Assembly (NCBI RefSeq): GCF_002002925.1
Contig: NZ_CP019511.1
Coordinates: forward strand, 1,426,001-1,490,000
DNA: 64,000 nt
Reading direction: 5' to 3'
DNA from: Sphingomonas sp. LM7
GTDB taxonomy: Bacteria; Pseudomonadota; Alphaproteobacteria; Sphingomonadales; Sphingomonadaceae
The first letter of the stretch is position 1; every line of letters begins with the position of its first letter. A program made the translations under genes and the position numbers. The notes beneath the pieces are model-generated. The model worked only from the letters and a program-made list of their open reading frames with translations, did not search any database and was not told the DNA's origin. Positions 8,399 to 18,150 of this stretch are shown one piece after another.

Positions 8399-10627
8399 TC
8401 AGAAAAGCTTGAGCAACTTGACGCCGTACTGGCGCGGCGGCCCGGCGAAGTAGAGCCCACTATTGAGTGCGGCGGGGTAATGCTGATCGGTCAGGTTGGT
8501 GCCGTAGAGCGTCACCGTCCAAGTATCGTGCTGCCAGGCCAACTGAGCGTTGAGGATGTTCCGGGCTTCTATCCGGTCGCCGCGGGCGGGGTTCTGGAAC
8601 AAGGTCGCCCATTGATCGCCGACATGGCCGAAATTGACGCGCGGCGTGATCTTGTCGCCGTCGCCGAGCAAGAGATCATAAGTCGCGCCCAGATTGAAGG
8701 TGAGGTTCGGCGCGTAGGTCTGCCGCCGGCCCGCCAGGTTGAGGCACGAGACGCTCGCCGGGCCCGTATTGGGATTGCACGGCAGCACGCTCGCCGCGCG
8801 CGGATCGGTCGCGAAGAAAGTGCCGAGTTCGCTGCGCAGCACATTGACGCCGCCATCCAGCGTCAGCCCGCCGAAGCGCAATTCCACTTCGGCTTCGCCG
8901 CCATAGATCTTGGTGCTCCCTGGAACGTTGAGCTCGATCCCGAAGGTCGGGAAGGTCGGATAGCCGATGATTACCTGGAAGTTCTTGTAGTCGTTGTAGA
9001 AGCCGGTGAGCGTCGTGCGCACCTTGCCGTCCGCCCAATTGGCCTTCCACCCCGCTTCGTACGATGTGACTTCCTCCGGCTCAAACGGCGCAGGAAGTCC
9101 GAGGCCGACCGGCACGTTGAGCCCGCCAGGACGGAAGCCGGTCGCGACGAAGGCATAGAGATACTGGTCCTCGCCGGCCTTCCAGCCGAGCGACACCTTG
9201 TACGAGAAATTGTCGGACTTCACCGTCTGATCCTGGCGGATATACGCGCCGTACTGCATCACATCGATATGATTGGTGGAGCGGCTTGCGGTATAGCGGC
9301 CGCCCGCCTCGATCTTCAGATTGGGTGTGAGATTGAAACCGATCTGGCCGAATGCCGCAAGCGAGCGCGTCGGATTGGTGCCCTGCAGCTTATACTGCGC
9401 CGCCGGCAGGTTGAACGGATAGGCGGTGTCGATGATGAACTGGTACGGCTTGCGGAAATAATAGTCGTTCCACAGCCCGAACGCGCCGAGCAGCCAGGTG
9501 AAGCGCTGGTTGTCGGGCGAGATCAAATTCACTTCCTGAGTGATCTGCTGCTCGTCGACGCTGTCGTAGAAGGTGCTGATCCCCGTCGCCGTGCCGTCCA
9601 GATCGGCGCGGTACATCGTGTTAGCCCATTGATAGCTCGACACCGTGCGGAGCTTCACGCCGCCGCCGAACTCATATTCGCCCTTCAGGATCGAGCGGAC
9701 GAATTCGTCGCGCGCCGCCTGGGGGGTGTTGAACTGGACGTCGAACAAGTCGCGATGGTTCGGATTGGGCGTGTTGGTGCCCGGCAGGGTCTCGAAATGC
9801 GTCGCGAACGGCGTTGCGGGATAGGCGCCCATGTCGAGATGGCCGACATCGGTCTTCCACAGCAGCGAGAGCCGGTCGGTCGGCTTCCACAGGAAGCTGA
9901 TCCGCCCCGCCATGATCCCGACCTTGCCTTCCTCGAACTGGTATGGCGCGCCGCCCGGGCCGGTGATGTTGTAGAAGCTATCGCGGCGCTGGCTATAGAG
10001 CGCGACGCGCGCGGCAAAGGTATCGCTGAGCGGCAGATTGACCGCACCCTGCACGCCTGCATCGTTGTAATTGCCGTAGTTCACATTGACGTAGCCGTGG
10101 AAGCCGCCGCCGATCGCCGGATCGTTGGTATTGACGAACACCGCGCCGCCGGTGGCGTTCTGGCCGACGATCGTGCCCTGCGGTCCGCGCAGCACCTGGA
10201 TGTTGGCGACGTCGTAATAGGGCTCGCCCTGCACATAGCCCGGGAAGGTCGGCACGCCGTCGCGATAGGTGATCACACCGGTGGTGGTCTGGGTGTTGTG
10301 CTCGGCCTTGCCGATGCCGCGGACGTTGAAGTCGTTGCCCTGGCCGAAATTGTTGACGACGATGCTGGGCATTGCGAACTGCAGCGCGTCGACATTGGCG
10401 ACGCCCTTATGATCGAGCTGGGTGCCCGACAGCACCGATGCCGCCATCGGCGTGGTCATCAGGTTTTCGTTGCGGCGCTGCGCGGTGACGACGATCTCGC
10501 CGCCTTCGTCCTGCGCCGCCTCGGTTTCGCCAGCCCCATCCTGGGCGGGCGCCGTCTGTGCGAGCGCCACGCCGCACCACATCAATGCCAGCGCCGAAGC
10601 GCCCAGCCGCCACGCACTATTCGTCAT
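8399..10627 (-). CDS. TonB-dependent outer-membrane receptor
   Basis: A receptor of 742 residues. I chose ATG at 10627 because GGGGAGGA precedes it and a signal peptide follows (MTNSAWRLGASALAL ... VALAQ). Then come the short TonB-box-like EIVVTAQRR, a plug domain with DFNVRGIG, VLRGPQGTIVGQNATGGAV and the FVNTNDP strand, and a 22-strand-type barrel ending in an aromatic residue (KLLKLF). No clue to the ligand is visible. It is upstream of the acyl-CoA ligase and has a candidate TetR site in its promoter region, so it probably imports the substrate of this cluster. Confidence 0.9.
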   Translation of the reverse strand: MTNSAWRLGASALALMWCGVALAQTAPAQDGAGETEAAQDEGGEIVVTAQRRNENLMTTPMAASVLSGTQLDHKGVANVDALQFAMPSIVVNNFGQGNDFNVRGIGKAEHNTQTTTGVITYRDGVPTFPGYVQGEPYYDVANIQVLRGPQGTIVGQNATGGAVFVNTNDPAIGGGFHGYVNVNYGNYNDAGVQGAVNLPLSDTFAARVALYSQRRDSFYNITGPGGAPYQFEEGKVGIMAGRISFLWKPTDRLSLLWKTDVGHLDMGAYPATPFATHFETLPGTNTPNPNHRDLFDVQFNTPQAARDEFVRSILKGEYEFGGGVKLRTVSSYQWANTMYRADLDGTATGISTFYDSVDEQQITQEVNLISPDNQRFTWLLGAFGLWNDYYFRKPYQFIIDTAYPFNLPAAQYKLQGTNPTRSLAAFGQIGFNLTPNLKIEAGGRYTASRSTNHIDVMQYGAYIRQDQTVKSDNFSYKVSLGWKAGEDQYLYAFVATGFRPGGLNVPVGLGLPAPFEPEEVTSYEAGWKANWADGKVRTTLTGFYNDYKNFQVIIGYPTFPTFGIELNVPGSTKIYGGEAEVELRFGGLTLDGGVNVLRSELGTFFATDPRAASVLPCNPNTGPASVSCLNLAGRRQTYAPNLTFNLGATYDLLLGDGDKITPRVNFGHVGDQWATLFQNPARGDRIEARNILNAQLAWQHDTWTVTLYGTNLTDQHYPAALNSGLYFAGPPRQYGVKLLKLF

Positions 10628-10717
10628 CGGATTCCTCCCCAAGCTCGCTCTCCTTGCACGCGCTCTTCGGCACGATGGTGGGAAGATGACGCAAAGCCGG
10701 ACGGCTTTCAATACTAA

Positions 10718-10734
10718 TTCTCTTATGAGTGAAT
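10718..10734. promoter_or_regulatory. Weaker copy of the candidate TetR operator upstream of the TonB receptor
   Basis: On the minus strand this reads ATTCAC-N6-GAGAA. Compared with 2920-2936, the ATTCAC half is exact and three of five bases of the other half match; a 34-base alignment around the two sites has 23 matches. It is about 90 bases upstream of the receptor start. The rest of the space 10628-10900 holds no gene that I can support. Confidence 0.4.
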
Positions 10735-10900
10735 GTTATATGCGCTGGGGAGCGTAGCGTCTCAGGCAGGCGCGTCGATATAGCGAGATGCTTCGATAGG
10801 GGGCGGACCTAATGGCGCGCGGGCGGACTGCGCCGGGCTTCCCGGACTGGCCTTATTATGCATCAGTGACGGCGAGCCTCGCCTCGCCTAGGATGCGCGG

Positions 10901-11119
10901 ATGATACGAAAAACACTTATGGAGCGCGCCTTCGAGCTTGCGCGTGGGAGCAGCTGCCGGGACATCGAGGAGATTCGCCGGAAGCTCACGGCGGAGAATT
11001 TCAGCAATGTCGATGCCCATCTGGGCGGGACCACCGTTCGTAAGCAGCTTCGCGCGCTGATCGAACAGCGTGCAACCGCCGAGGTGCCCAACGCGATCGA
11101 GGAACCGGGTCGTCCCTAG
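10901..11119 (+). CDS. Small hypothetical protein, 72 aa
   Basis: The predicted peptide starts MIRKTLMERAFELARG and is a soluble, mostly helical protein with charged residues throughout. The segment DIEEIRRKLTAENF followed by VRKQLRALIEQR resembles short proteins that I recall in many alphaproteobacteria, where a similar helix repeats before a C-terminal RQLRAL. No function is known to me. Its amino-acid composition looks like a real protein and not like a shadow frame. It is on its own between the receptor promoter and the next small gene. Confidence 0.6.
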   Translation: MIRKTLMERAFELARGSSCRDIEEIRRKLTAENFSNVDAHLGGTTVRKQLRALIEQRATAEVPNAIEEPGRP

Positions 11120-11207
11120 CGCAGTCCGACGGAATACTATGGGCACCGTGCGGCCCTTCGCGCGTTGATGGACCACCGGCGCACTCCGCGCCCGGCGGAG
11201 ATAGTTC

Positions 11208-11408
11208 ATGAGCGACCCGAGCGGGACCGAAACATCGAACGGCAAGACTGCGTTGACCGACGATTTTCGCACGCATTTTTCCGGAGATGCTCCGCTCACC
11301 GAAAAGGCGAAGAGCTTCGCCAAGGCGCGCCCCTGGGCCAGCGCCGCGTTCGTCGGCATCGCCGCGCTGGCGGTATTGAACACCTTACGGGGCACGCGGG
11401 GCAGATAG
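11208..11408 (+). CDS. Small membrane-anchored hypothetical protein, 66 aa
   Basis: A 66-residue protein with a polar N-terminal half (TDDFRTHFSG, LTEKAKSFAKARP) and one hydrophobic helix near the C-terminus (WASAAFVGIAALAVLNTL) ending in RGTRGR. This layout resembles ElaB/YqjD-type inner-membrane anchors, but it is shorter and I cannot assign it. A GGAG sequence lies 10 bases before the ATG. It lies 139 bp upstream of the histidine kinase on the same strand. Confidence 0.55.
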   Translation: MSDPSGTETSNGKTALTDDFRTHFSGDAPLTEKAKSFAKARPWASAAFVGIAALAVLNTLRGTRGR

Positions 11409-11547
11409 CCCGCACCTTCCGAACGCAACGGTGCCGGGTGGCGATGGCGCGTAGAGTCCGTGCTAAGTCGTTCGACAGGGCCAATTTCCGCTAGAACCGC
11501 TGAGCAATCCTGTTATCGGGCTCGCTCCATCCGCGGAGCAAGAACGC

Positions 11548-14139
11548 ATGAATCCGGGTCCTGCCGTTCCAGCGATATTCGTCGGCGACAGTGAGATGGC
11601 TGCGCTGATGCGCGCAACGGACTGGTCGAAGACGACGCTCGGCCCGGTTGAGGGATGGCCCGAAGCCCTCAAGGTTGCCATTCGCATCCTGCTAACCAGC
11701 CGCTTCGACATGTGGCTTGGCTGGGGCGACGAGGTCGCGTTTCTCTACAACGACGCCTATCGGCCGACGCTCGGGTCCAAGCACCCCGCGTCGCTGGCCA
11801 AGCCGACGCGTGAGCTCTGGGCCGAGATCTGGCCGGATATCGAGCCGCTGATCCGCCAGGTCTACGAACAGGGCGAAGCCACGTGGAGCGAAGCGCTGCT
11901 CCTGCTGCTGGAGCGCAACGGCTATGCCGAGGAAACCTATCACACCTTCTCGTACAGCCCGGTCTTCGACGATGCCGGTACGGTCGGCGGACTGCTCTGC
12001 GCCGTGGTCGAGGAAACCGATCGAGTCATCACCGGCCGCAGGCTCGAATCGCTGCGCCTGCTGGCAACCGAACTGACCACAGCGGAGACGCCGCCCGAAG
12101 TCTTCGCCGCCGCGCATGCCGCCCTCGCTAGCAACCCGCAGGACGCTCCGTTCAGCGTCACCTGGCTGTTCGACGGCGACACTGCTCAAATCATTGGCAG
12201 GACCGGTCTCGAAGGCCCGCACCCCGCCTTACCCGAAACGATGCGACTCGACGCCGAAGCGCGCTGGCCGCTCCGCAACGGCGGCGTGGTCTCGCTGGCG
12301 GGCGTGTCTGCGCTGCCAACCGGCCCGTGGAAGAAACCGCCGGAACACGCCGCCATCCTGCCGCTTGAGGGCCAGGGCGCGGACGACGCCCGGGGCGCGA
12401 TCCTGGTCGGGCTAAACCCCCATCTGCTGCCCGACGACGACTATCTCGGATATCTTGGGCTGCTCGCCGGCCAGATCGGCTCTGGCCTGCACAGCGCCGA
12501 ATCGCACCATGCGGCACGCCGGCGCGCCGAAAGCCTCGCCGAGGCAGCCCGGCTGCGCGCGGAGGCGGCAGAAGCGCTTCGCGAACTCAACGTGAAGCTC
12601 GCGTCCGAAGTTGTGGCACGCACCGGCGAACGCGACCGGCTATGGTCACTCGCCGAGGACCTGCTGGCACGCGCCGACTATGACGGCAATCTGCTCGCGG
12701 TGAACCCGGCTTGGACCAAGCTGCTGGGCTGGTCCGAGCAGAAGCTGCTCACCGATCCCTATGCCGACATCATCCATCCCGAGAATGTCGATACGGTACT
12801 CGCAGCGCTTCAGGAGATGGGCCGGACCGGCGAGCCGACGCGCTTCGAAAACCGGATATTGTCGTCGGAGGGCGTCTGGACACCGGTCGGCTGGACCGTC
12901 TCGCCCGAGCCCGGCGGCGTCCACTTCATCGCAGTTGGCCGCGATCTCACCGAGGACAAGGCGCGCGAACAGGAGCTGCTGGGCGTGCAGGAGGCGCTTC
13001 GCCAGTCGCAGAAGATGGAAGCAGTAGGCCAGCTCACCGGCGGAATCGCGCATGATTTCAACAATCTGCTCGCTGGAATTGCCGGCAATCTCGAACTTCT
13101 CGAACTGCGCCTGGGCCAGGGGCGCACGGTAGGTCTCGATCGCTATATCACCAGTGCGCAAGGTGCCGCGCGCCGCGCGGCGGCACTGACCCAGCGCCTG
13201 CTCGCCTTCTCGCGCCGCCAGACGCTCGATCCCCGGGCGGTCGATGCCAATGCGCTGGTCGGCGGCATGGAGGACCTGATCCGCCGGACCGTCGGCCCGA
13301 GCATCGAAGTCGAAGTCGTCGGCGCGGGCGGTCTGTGGCTCACCCGAGTCGATCCGTCGCAGCTTGAAAATGCGCTGCTCAACCTGGCGATCAATGCGCG
13401 AGATGCGATGTCGGGCAATGGCCGCCTGACGATCGAGACTGCGAATAAATGGCTCGACGACCGCGCTGCAAAGGAGCGCGAGTTGCCGCCGGGGCAATAT
13501 ATCTCGCTCTGCGTCACCGATACCGGCACGGGGATGACGCCGGATGTCATCGCCCAGGCGTTCGATCCGTTCTTCACCACCAAGCCGCTGGGACAGGGCA
13601 CTGGTCTTGGCCTGTCGATGATCCACGGCTTCGTCCGGCAATCGGGCGGCCAGGTGCGGATCTATTCCGAGATCGGCGACGGCACCACCATGTGCCTGTA
13701 TCTGCCGCGCTTCATCGGGGAACTCGACAGTCCCGACGACGCTCATCATCCGCTCAATACGTCCGAAGGCCATGGCGAGACCGTGCTGGTGATCGACGAC
13801 GAGGCGCCGGTTCGCGCGCTGATTGTCGAGGTCCTGGAAGAAGCCGGCTATTCGGTGATCGAGGCGATCGACGGCGCAACCGGGCTCGAAGTGCTTAGAT
13901 CGCAACGGCGCATCGACTTGCTGATCACCGATGTCGGCCTGCCGGGCGGGTTGAACGGGCGGCAGGTCGCCGATGCCGCGCGCGTGACGCGTCCCGATCT
14001 GAAGGTGCTGTTCATCACCGGCTATGCCGAAAATGCGGCGGTCGGTAACGGCCTGCTCGCGCCCGGTATGGAAGTGATCACCAAGCCTTTTGCGGTGAGC
14101 GCCATGGGCAACAAGGTCCGCGACATGCTGGATCGCTGA
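11548..14139 (+). CDS. Hybrid sensor histidine kinase with PAS, GAF-like and receiver domains
   Basis: An 863-residue cytoplasmic signalling protein with no clear membrane helix. Order: PAS-like sensor (about 20-150, DMWLGWGDEVAFLYNDAY), GAF-like region (155-310), short coiled coil (315-350), PAS (355-470), HisKA with the phospho-accepting His502 in GGIAHDFNNLLAGI, HATPase with NARDAM and GTGLGLSMIHGF (590-715), and a C-terminal receiver with phosphoacceptor Asp795 in LITDVGLPGG. This layout is common in alphaproteobacterial hybrid kinases related to blue-light or general-stress sensors. No cognate regulator gene is adjacent, so phosphotransfer to a distant partner is likely. Confidence 0.92.
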   Translation: MNPGPAVPAIFVGDSEMAALMRATDWSKTTLGPVEGWPEALKVAIRILLTSRFDMWLGWGDEVAFLYNDAYRPTLGSKHPASLAKPTRELWAEIWPDIEPLIRQVYEQGEATWSEALLLLLERNGYAEETYHTFSYSPVFDDAGTVGGLLCAVVEETDRVITGRRLESLRLLATELTTAETPPEVFAAAHAALASNPQDAPFSVTWLFDGDTAQIIGRTGLEGPHPALPETMRLDAEARWPLRNGGVVSLAGVSALPTGPWKKPPEHAAILPLEGQGADDARGAILVGLNPHLLPDDDYLGYLGLLAGQIGSGLHSAESHHAARRRAESLAEAARLRAEAAEALRELNVKLASEVVARTGERDRLWSLAEDLLARADYDGNLLAVNPAWTKLLGWSEQKLLTDPYADIIHPENVDTVLAALQEMGRTGEPTRFENRILSSEGVWTPVGWTVSPEPGGVHFIAVGRDLTEDKAREQELLGVQEALRQSQKMEAVGQLTGGIAHDFNNLLAGIAGNLELLELRLGQGRTVGLDRYITSAQGAARRAAALTQRLLAFSRRQTLDPRAVDANALVGGMEDLIRRTVGPSIEVEVVGAGGLWLTRVDPSQLENALLNLAINARDAMSGNGRLTIETANKWLDDRAAKERELPPGQYISLCVTDTGTGMTPDVIAQAFDPFFTTKPLGQGTGLGLSMIHGFVRQSGGQVRIYSEIGDGTTMCLYLPRFIGELDSPDDAHHPLNTSEGHGETVLVIDDEAPVRALIVEVLEEAGYSVIEAIDGATGLEVLRSQRRIDLLITDVGLPGGLNGRQVADAARVTRPDLKVLFITGYAENAAVGNGLLAPGMEVITKPFAVSAMGNKVRDMLDR

Positions 14140-14166
14140 TCCCGCACATCGCGTAGCAGGATCAGC
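14135..14166. terminator. Inverted repeat across the convergent stop codons
   Basis: GCTGATCC (14135-14142) and GGATCAGC (14159-14166) form a perfect 8-bp dyad with a 16-base spacer. It spans the ends of both the kinase and the convergent DUF3606-like gene, as expected for a shared terminator. There is no T-run. Confidence 0.35.
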
Positions 14167-14617
14167 CCTTCTTGCGCTTCGCCGCGAGTGCGTTGGACGC
14201 GGCGCGGTCCGGGCCGGCTTCCTTGAGGATCGCCCGCGCGTCGTCCACGCTGATGCCGTGCTTGCGCGCGAAGTACCGCGCTTCATAGGGCGCATCGGCC
14301 GCCGCCGCGCGACGAGCGGGCGCGGCGGGCTTGCGATTGCTCGTGCGCGGCTTCGCTTTCGCTACCGGGGCCGATTTGGCCGAACGGCGGCGTGCATAGA
14401 GCAGGCCGGTGACCGTCGCCGCGGCGCCGATGCCGATCGCCGCACCGATCCCGATCGCCGTTGCGGAAATCCCGCTGCCGGCCTCGGCCTTTTCGCGCTC
14501 TTCCTCGGCGGCAGCCTCCGCGGCAGCGGTAGCGGCCTTCTGCTCCTCCGGAATCGGATCGGGGTGAAGCGGATATGGCGACGTATTTGCTTCGGGCACC
14601 GGCGGCTGGTGAGTCAT
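14162..14617 (-). CDS. DUF3606-like protein with one membrane helix
   Basis: A 151-residue protein with a good ribosome site (AGGAG) seven bases before the ATG. It has a proline-rich N-terminus, a charged Ala/Glu stretch (24-46), one hydrophobic Gly/Ala-rich segment (about 48-75), a basic linker, and a C-terminal YFARKHGISVDDARAILKEA segment followed by DRAASNALAA. That tail resembles the small DUF3606 family, whose role is unknown. It is convergent with the histidine kinase. The DUF assignment is by eye. Confidence 0.7.
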   Translation of the reverse strand: MTHQPPVPEANTSPYPLHPDPIPEEQKAATAAAEAAAEEEREKAEAGSGISATAIGIGAAIGIGAAATVTGLLYARRRSAKSAPVAKAKPRTSNRKPAAPARRAAAADAPYEARYFARKHGISVDDARAILKEAGPDRAASNALAAKRKKG

Positions 14618-14762
14618 GGTCGCTCCTGATGTCGTTTGCCGCTCAACGCATATTCTCTCCAGTGGTTGCGCAGCCGTATCGGTCGCAAATCAAGACGCTT
14701 GCCGATTGCGCCGCGCGGCTTGCCCGCCGATAGTGACCGCAGTTCGAGAAACAGGGGAATTC

Positions 14763-17700
14763 ATGAAGCATTACGCGGTCGCGCTCGTCTCGCTGGTTGC
14801 ACTTGCCGCTCATCAGGCGGCGGCGCAGATCGCTCCGCCCGCACAGCAAAAGCCGGTGCAGGAGACCCAGGCGCCGGAGGATGCGATCGTCCGTCCGGTC
14901 GAGCAGCAATCGCCGCAGCCGCAGCCCACCCCTGCCGCCGCCACCCCGGTTGCCGCGCCCGCGGTTGCAGCCAAGACCGACAAGCCGGCCAAATGGGACG
15001 TCAACGCGCCCACCGGCGCCAGCATCCGCGAGATTCCCATCCGCGTCTCGGAAGGCAGCTGGATGGACCTCGACGTCAGCCCCGACGGCACGATGATCGC
15101 CTTCGCGCTGCTGGGCGATCTCTACACGATGCCGATCACCGGCGGCACGCCGACGCGCATCGCCGAGGGGCTCGCCTGGGAAGTCCAGCCGCGCTTCTCG
15201 CCCGATGGCCGGCGGATCGCCTTCACCTCGGATCGCGGCGGCGGCGACAATATCTGGGTGATGAACCGCGACGGTTCGGACAAGCGCCAGGTGACCAAGG
15301 AGGAGTTTCGCCTCCTCAACCAGCCAAGCTGGAGCCCCGACGGCCGCTATATCGCTGCCAAGAAGCATTTCACCACCGGCCGCTCGCTCGGCACCGGTGA
15401 AGTCTGGCTCTACCACGTCTCGGGCGGCGGCGGAGTGATGCTGGTCAAGCGCCCCAACGAAACGCACCAGAAGGAACTGGGCGAGCCGATCTACGCGCAT
15501 GACGGCAAGTCGATCTTCTACACCCGCAACGTAACCCCCGGTCCGATCTTCGAATACGCCCAGGATTCGAATACCGACCTGTTCGACATCGAACGCTACG
15601 ATCTCGACACCGGCGACGTCAGCAAGGCAGTGACCGGCGCCGGCGGCGCAGTGCGCCCTACCCCTTCCCCTGACGGCAAGAAGATCGCCTTTGTCCGCCG
15701 CGAGGCAACGCGCTCGAAGCTCTATGTGAAGGACCTCGTCTCGGGCGAGGAGCGCAAGATCTACGACGATCTCGATCAGGACGTGCAGGAGACCTGGGCC
15801 GTAACCGGCGTCTATCCCAACATGGCCTGGACGCCCGACGGCAAGTCGGTGGTGTTCTGGGCCAAGGGCAAGATCCGCCGCATCGATGCCGATGGATCGA
15901 ATGCGCGCGAGATTCCCTTCACGGTCAACGACACCCGCGGTGTGATCGACGCGCCGCATCCGCAGATCGCCGTAGCGCCCGATCGCTTCACCACTGCGAT
16001 GCCGCGTTTCGCATCGGTCTCGCCCGGCGGCGATCGCGTGGTGTTCGAGAGTCTCGGCAAGCTGTGGGTCAAGCCGGTGGCCGGCGGCGCGGCGAAACGG
16101 CTGACCAGCGGTGGTGAGGGCTTCGAGCTGTTCCCGAGCTGGTCGCGCGATGGGCGCAGCATCGTGTTCGTCGGCTGGAGCGATGCCGGTCTCGGCCGCA
16201 TCCGCGCTGTCGCTTCGAGCGGCGGCGCCCCGCACGACGTCACCAGCCAGCCGGGCCATTATGCCCGCCCGCGCTTCTCGCCCGACGGCAAGACGATCGT
16301 GTTCGAGCGGGTCGGCGCCGGCAACCTGACCAGCCCCAATTGGTCGCAGGATCCCGGCGTGTACCGCGTCGCGGCTACGGGCGGCGATGTAGTCCGCGTC
16401 GCCAAGGGGATGGCCGCGCCGCAGTTCGGCACTGCCAACGACCGCATCTTCATGATCGGCGAAGGCGAGAAGGGCGAGCGCGAGCTGGTCAGCACGGATC
16501 TGGGCGGCAAGGACAAGCGCGTCCATGCCAGCGGTGAGCTGGTCACCGACTATATCGTTTCGCCCACCGGCGAATATGTCGCCTTCCGCCAGAATTACGG
16601 CGCCTTCGTCGCGCCGCTGATGCCGGGCAACCAGTCGGTCGCGCTGGCGAGCGATGCCAGTGCGATGCCGGTCACGCGGGTGAGCGCAGGCGGCGCGGAT
16701 TACATCCATTGGTCGAATGACGGCAGGCGGCTCCACTGGAGCCTGGGGCCGACGCTCTACACTGCCGACACCGCGCAGTTCTTCGCAAATGCGCCGCGCG
16801 GCGAGGACGCGCCGAAGTTCGTGCCGCCGGCCAACGGTATCTCACTGGCACGTGAGGTGGCGGCGGCCAAACCGAGCGGCACGGTGGCGCTCACCGGCGC
16901 GCGCGTGGTGACGATGGCCGATGCCGCGGGCGGGATTATCGACGACGGCGTCGTGGTGATCCGCGGCGACCGCATCGTCGCGGTCGGCCCGCGCGCCTCG
17001 ACGCCCATCCCCACCGGCGCGACCCAGGTGGACGTCGTCGGCAAGACGATCATCCCCGGGCTGGTTGATGCCCATGCCCACGGCCCCGCGGGCAGCGACG
17101 AGTTGATTCCGCAGAACAACTGGTCGCTGCACCAGAATCTCGCGCTCGGCACCACGACGATCCATGATCCGTCGAATCGGTCGAGCGAAGTGTTCGCGGC
17201 GTCCGAGATGCAGCGCGCCGGGCTTATCCTCGGGCCCCGCATCTTCTCGACTGGCGAGATCGTCTATGGCGCGAAGGCGGCCGACGTCTATGCGCAGATC
17301 GACAGCCTCGACGATGCGCTCGCGCATGTCCGCCGGCTCAAGGCGCAGGGAGCGCACAGCGTCAAGAACTACAACCAGCCACGCCGCGAGCAGCGCCAGC
17401 AGGTGGTCGAGGCGGCGCGGCGCGAGAACATGCAGGTGGTTGCCGAGGGCGGATCGCTGTTCGGCATGGACATGACGATCGTCGCCGACGGCAACTCGAC
17501 GCTCGAGCACAATGTCCCGCTCGATATCTTCTACGAGGACGTGCTGCAGTTCTTCCCGCAGACCAAGACCAACTACACGCCGACGTTGGTGGTGAGCTAT
17601 GGCGGCCTCGCCGGCGATCCCTATTGGCGCCAGGCGACCGACGTCTATGCCCACCCGCTGCTGCGCGCGCATACCCCGCCCACAGTTCTGCTCGCGGACA

Positions 17701-18128
17701 ATGCCCGGCGGATCAAGGCGCCCGAGGACAATTTCGTCGACGACGACAATGCCCGCGAGGCCAACAAGCTCGCCAAGCGCGGCGTGCTGGTCTCGATCGG
17801 CGCGCATGGCCAGCAGGCCGGCATTGGCGCGCATTGGGAACTGTGGTCGTTCGTCCGCGGCGGCATGACTCCGCTTGAAGCGCTGCGTGCCGGCACGATC
17901 GTCTCTGCGCAGTCGCTGGGAATGGCGCGCGATATCGGTTCGCTGGAGCCGGGCAAGCTCGCCGACCTCGTGGTGCTCGACGCGGATCCCACCGCGGACA
18001 TCCGCAACAGCGACAAGGTGTCGCGAGTGATGCTCGGCGGGCGGCTCTACGACGCGGCCACGCTGGACGAAGTCGCGACCGGCACTGCCAAGCGCGGCGC
18101 CTATTGGTGGGAAAAGCAGGGCCGCTAG
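14763..18128 (+). CDS. TolB-propeller/amidohydrolase fusion protein, secreted
   Basis: A 1121-residue protein. ATG at 14763 follows CAGGGGAATTC and opens a signal peptide (MKHYAVALVSL ... HQAAAQ). Residues about 60-690 hold repeated PD40/TolB beta-propeller units (SPDGTMIAF, SPDGRRIAFTSDRGG, SPDGKKIAFVRR). From about 730 an amidohydrolase domain starts, with GLVDAHAHGPAG as the HxH metal site, SVKNYNQP, and the late LGMARDIGSLEPGKLADLVVLD. This fusion is frequent in sphingomonads and is thought to act on peptides or cyclic amides in the periplasm; the substrate is not known to me. It lies 22 bp upstream of the DUF885 gene and is probably co-transcribed. Confidence 0.9.
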   Translation: MKHYAVALVSLVALAAHQAAAQIAPPAQQKPVQETQAPEDAIVRPVEQQSPQPQPTPAAATPVAAPAVAAKTDKPAKWDVNAPTGASIREIPIRVSEGSWMDLDVSPDGTMIAFALLGDLYTMPITGGTPTRIAEGLAWEVQPRFSPDGRRIAFTSDRGGGDNIWVMNRDGSDKRQVTKEEFRLLNQPSWSPDGRYIAAKKHFTTGRSLGTGEVWLYHVSGGGGVMLVKRPNETHQKELGEPIYAHDGKSIFYTRNVTPGPIFEYAQDSNTDLFDIERYDLDTGDVSKAVTGAGGAVRPTPSPDGKKIAFVRREATRSKLYVKDLVSGEERKIYDDLDQDVQETWAVTGVYPNMAWTPDGKSVVFWAKGKIRRIDADGSNAREIPFTVNDTRGVIDAPHPQIAVAPDRFTTAMPRFASVSPGGDRVVFESLGKLWVKPVAGGAAKRLTSGGEGFELFPSWSRDGRSIVFVGWSDAGLGRIRAVASSGGAPHDVTSQPGHYARPRFSPDGKTIVFERVGAGNLTSPNWSQDPGVYRVAATGGDVVRVAKGMAAPQFGTANDRIFMIGEGEKGERELVSTDLGGKDKRVHASGELVTDYIVSPTGEYVAFRQNYGAFVAPLMPGNQSVALASDASAMPVTRVSAGGADYIHWSNDGRRLHWSLGPTLYTADTAQFFANAPRGEDAPKFVPPANGISLAREVAAAKPSGTVALTGARVVTMADAAGGIIDDGVVVIRGDRIVAVGPRASTPIPTGATQVDVVGKTIIPGLVDAHAHGPAGSDELIPQNNWSLHQNLALGTTTIHDPSNRSSEVFAASEMQRAGLILGPRIFSTGEIVYGAKAADVYAQIDSLDDALAHVRRLKAQGAHSVKNYNQPRREQRQQVVEAARRENMQVVAEGGSLFGMDMTIVADGNSTLEHNVPLDIFYEDVLQFFPQTKTNYTPTLVVSYGGLAGDPYWRQATDVYAHPLLRAHTPPTVLLADNARRIKAPEDNFVDDDNAREANKLAKRGVLVSIGAHGQQAGIGAHWELWSFVRGGMTPLEALRAGTIVSAQSLGMARDIGSLEPGKLADLVVLDADPTADIRNSDKVSRVMLGGRLYDAATLDEVATGTAKRGAYWWEKQGR

Positions 18129-18150
18129 GCTCTGGAACCGGGAGACTATC

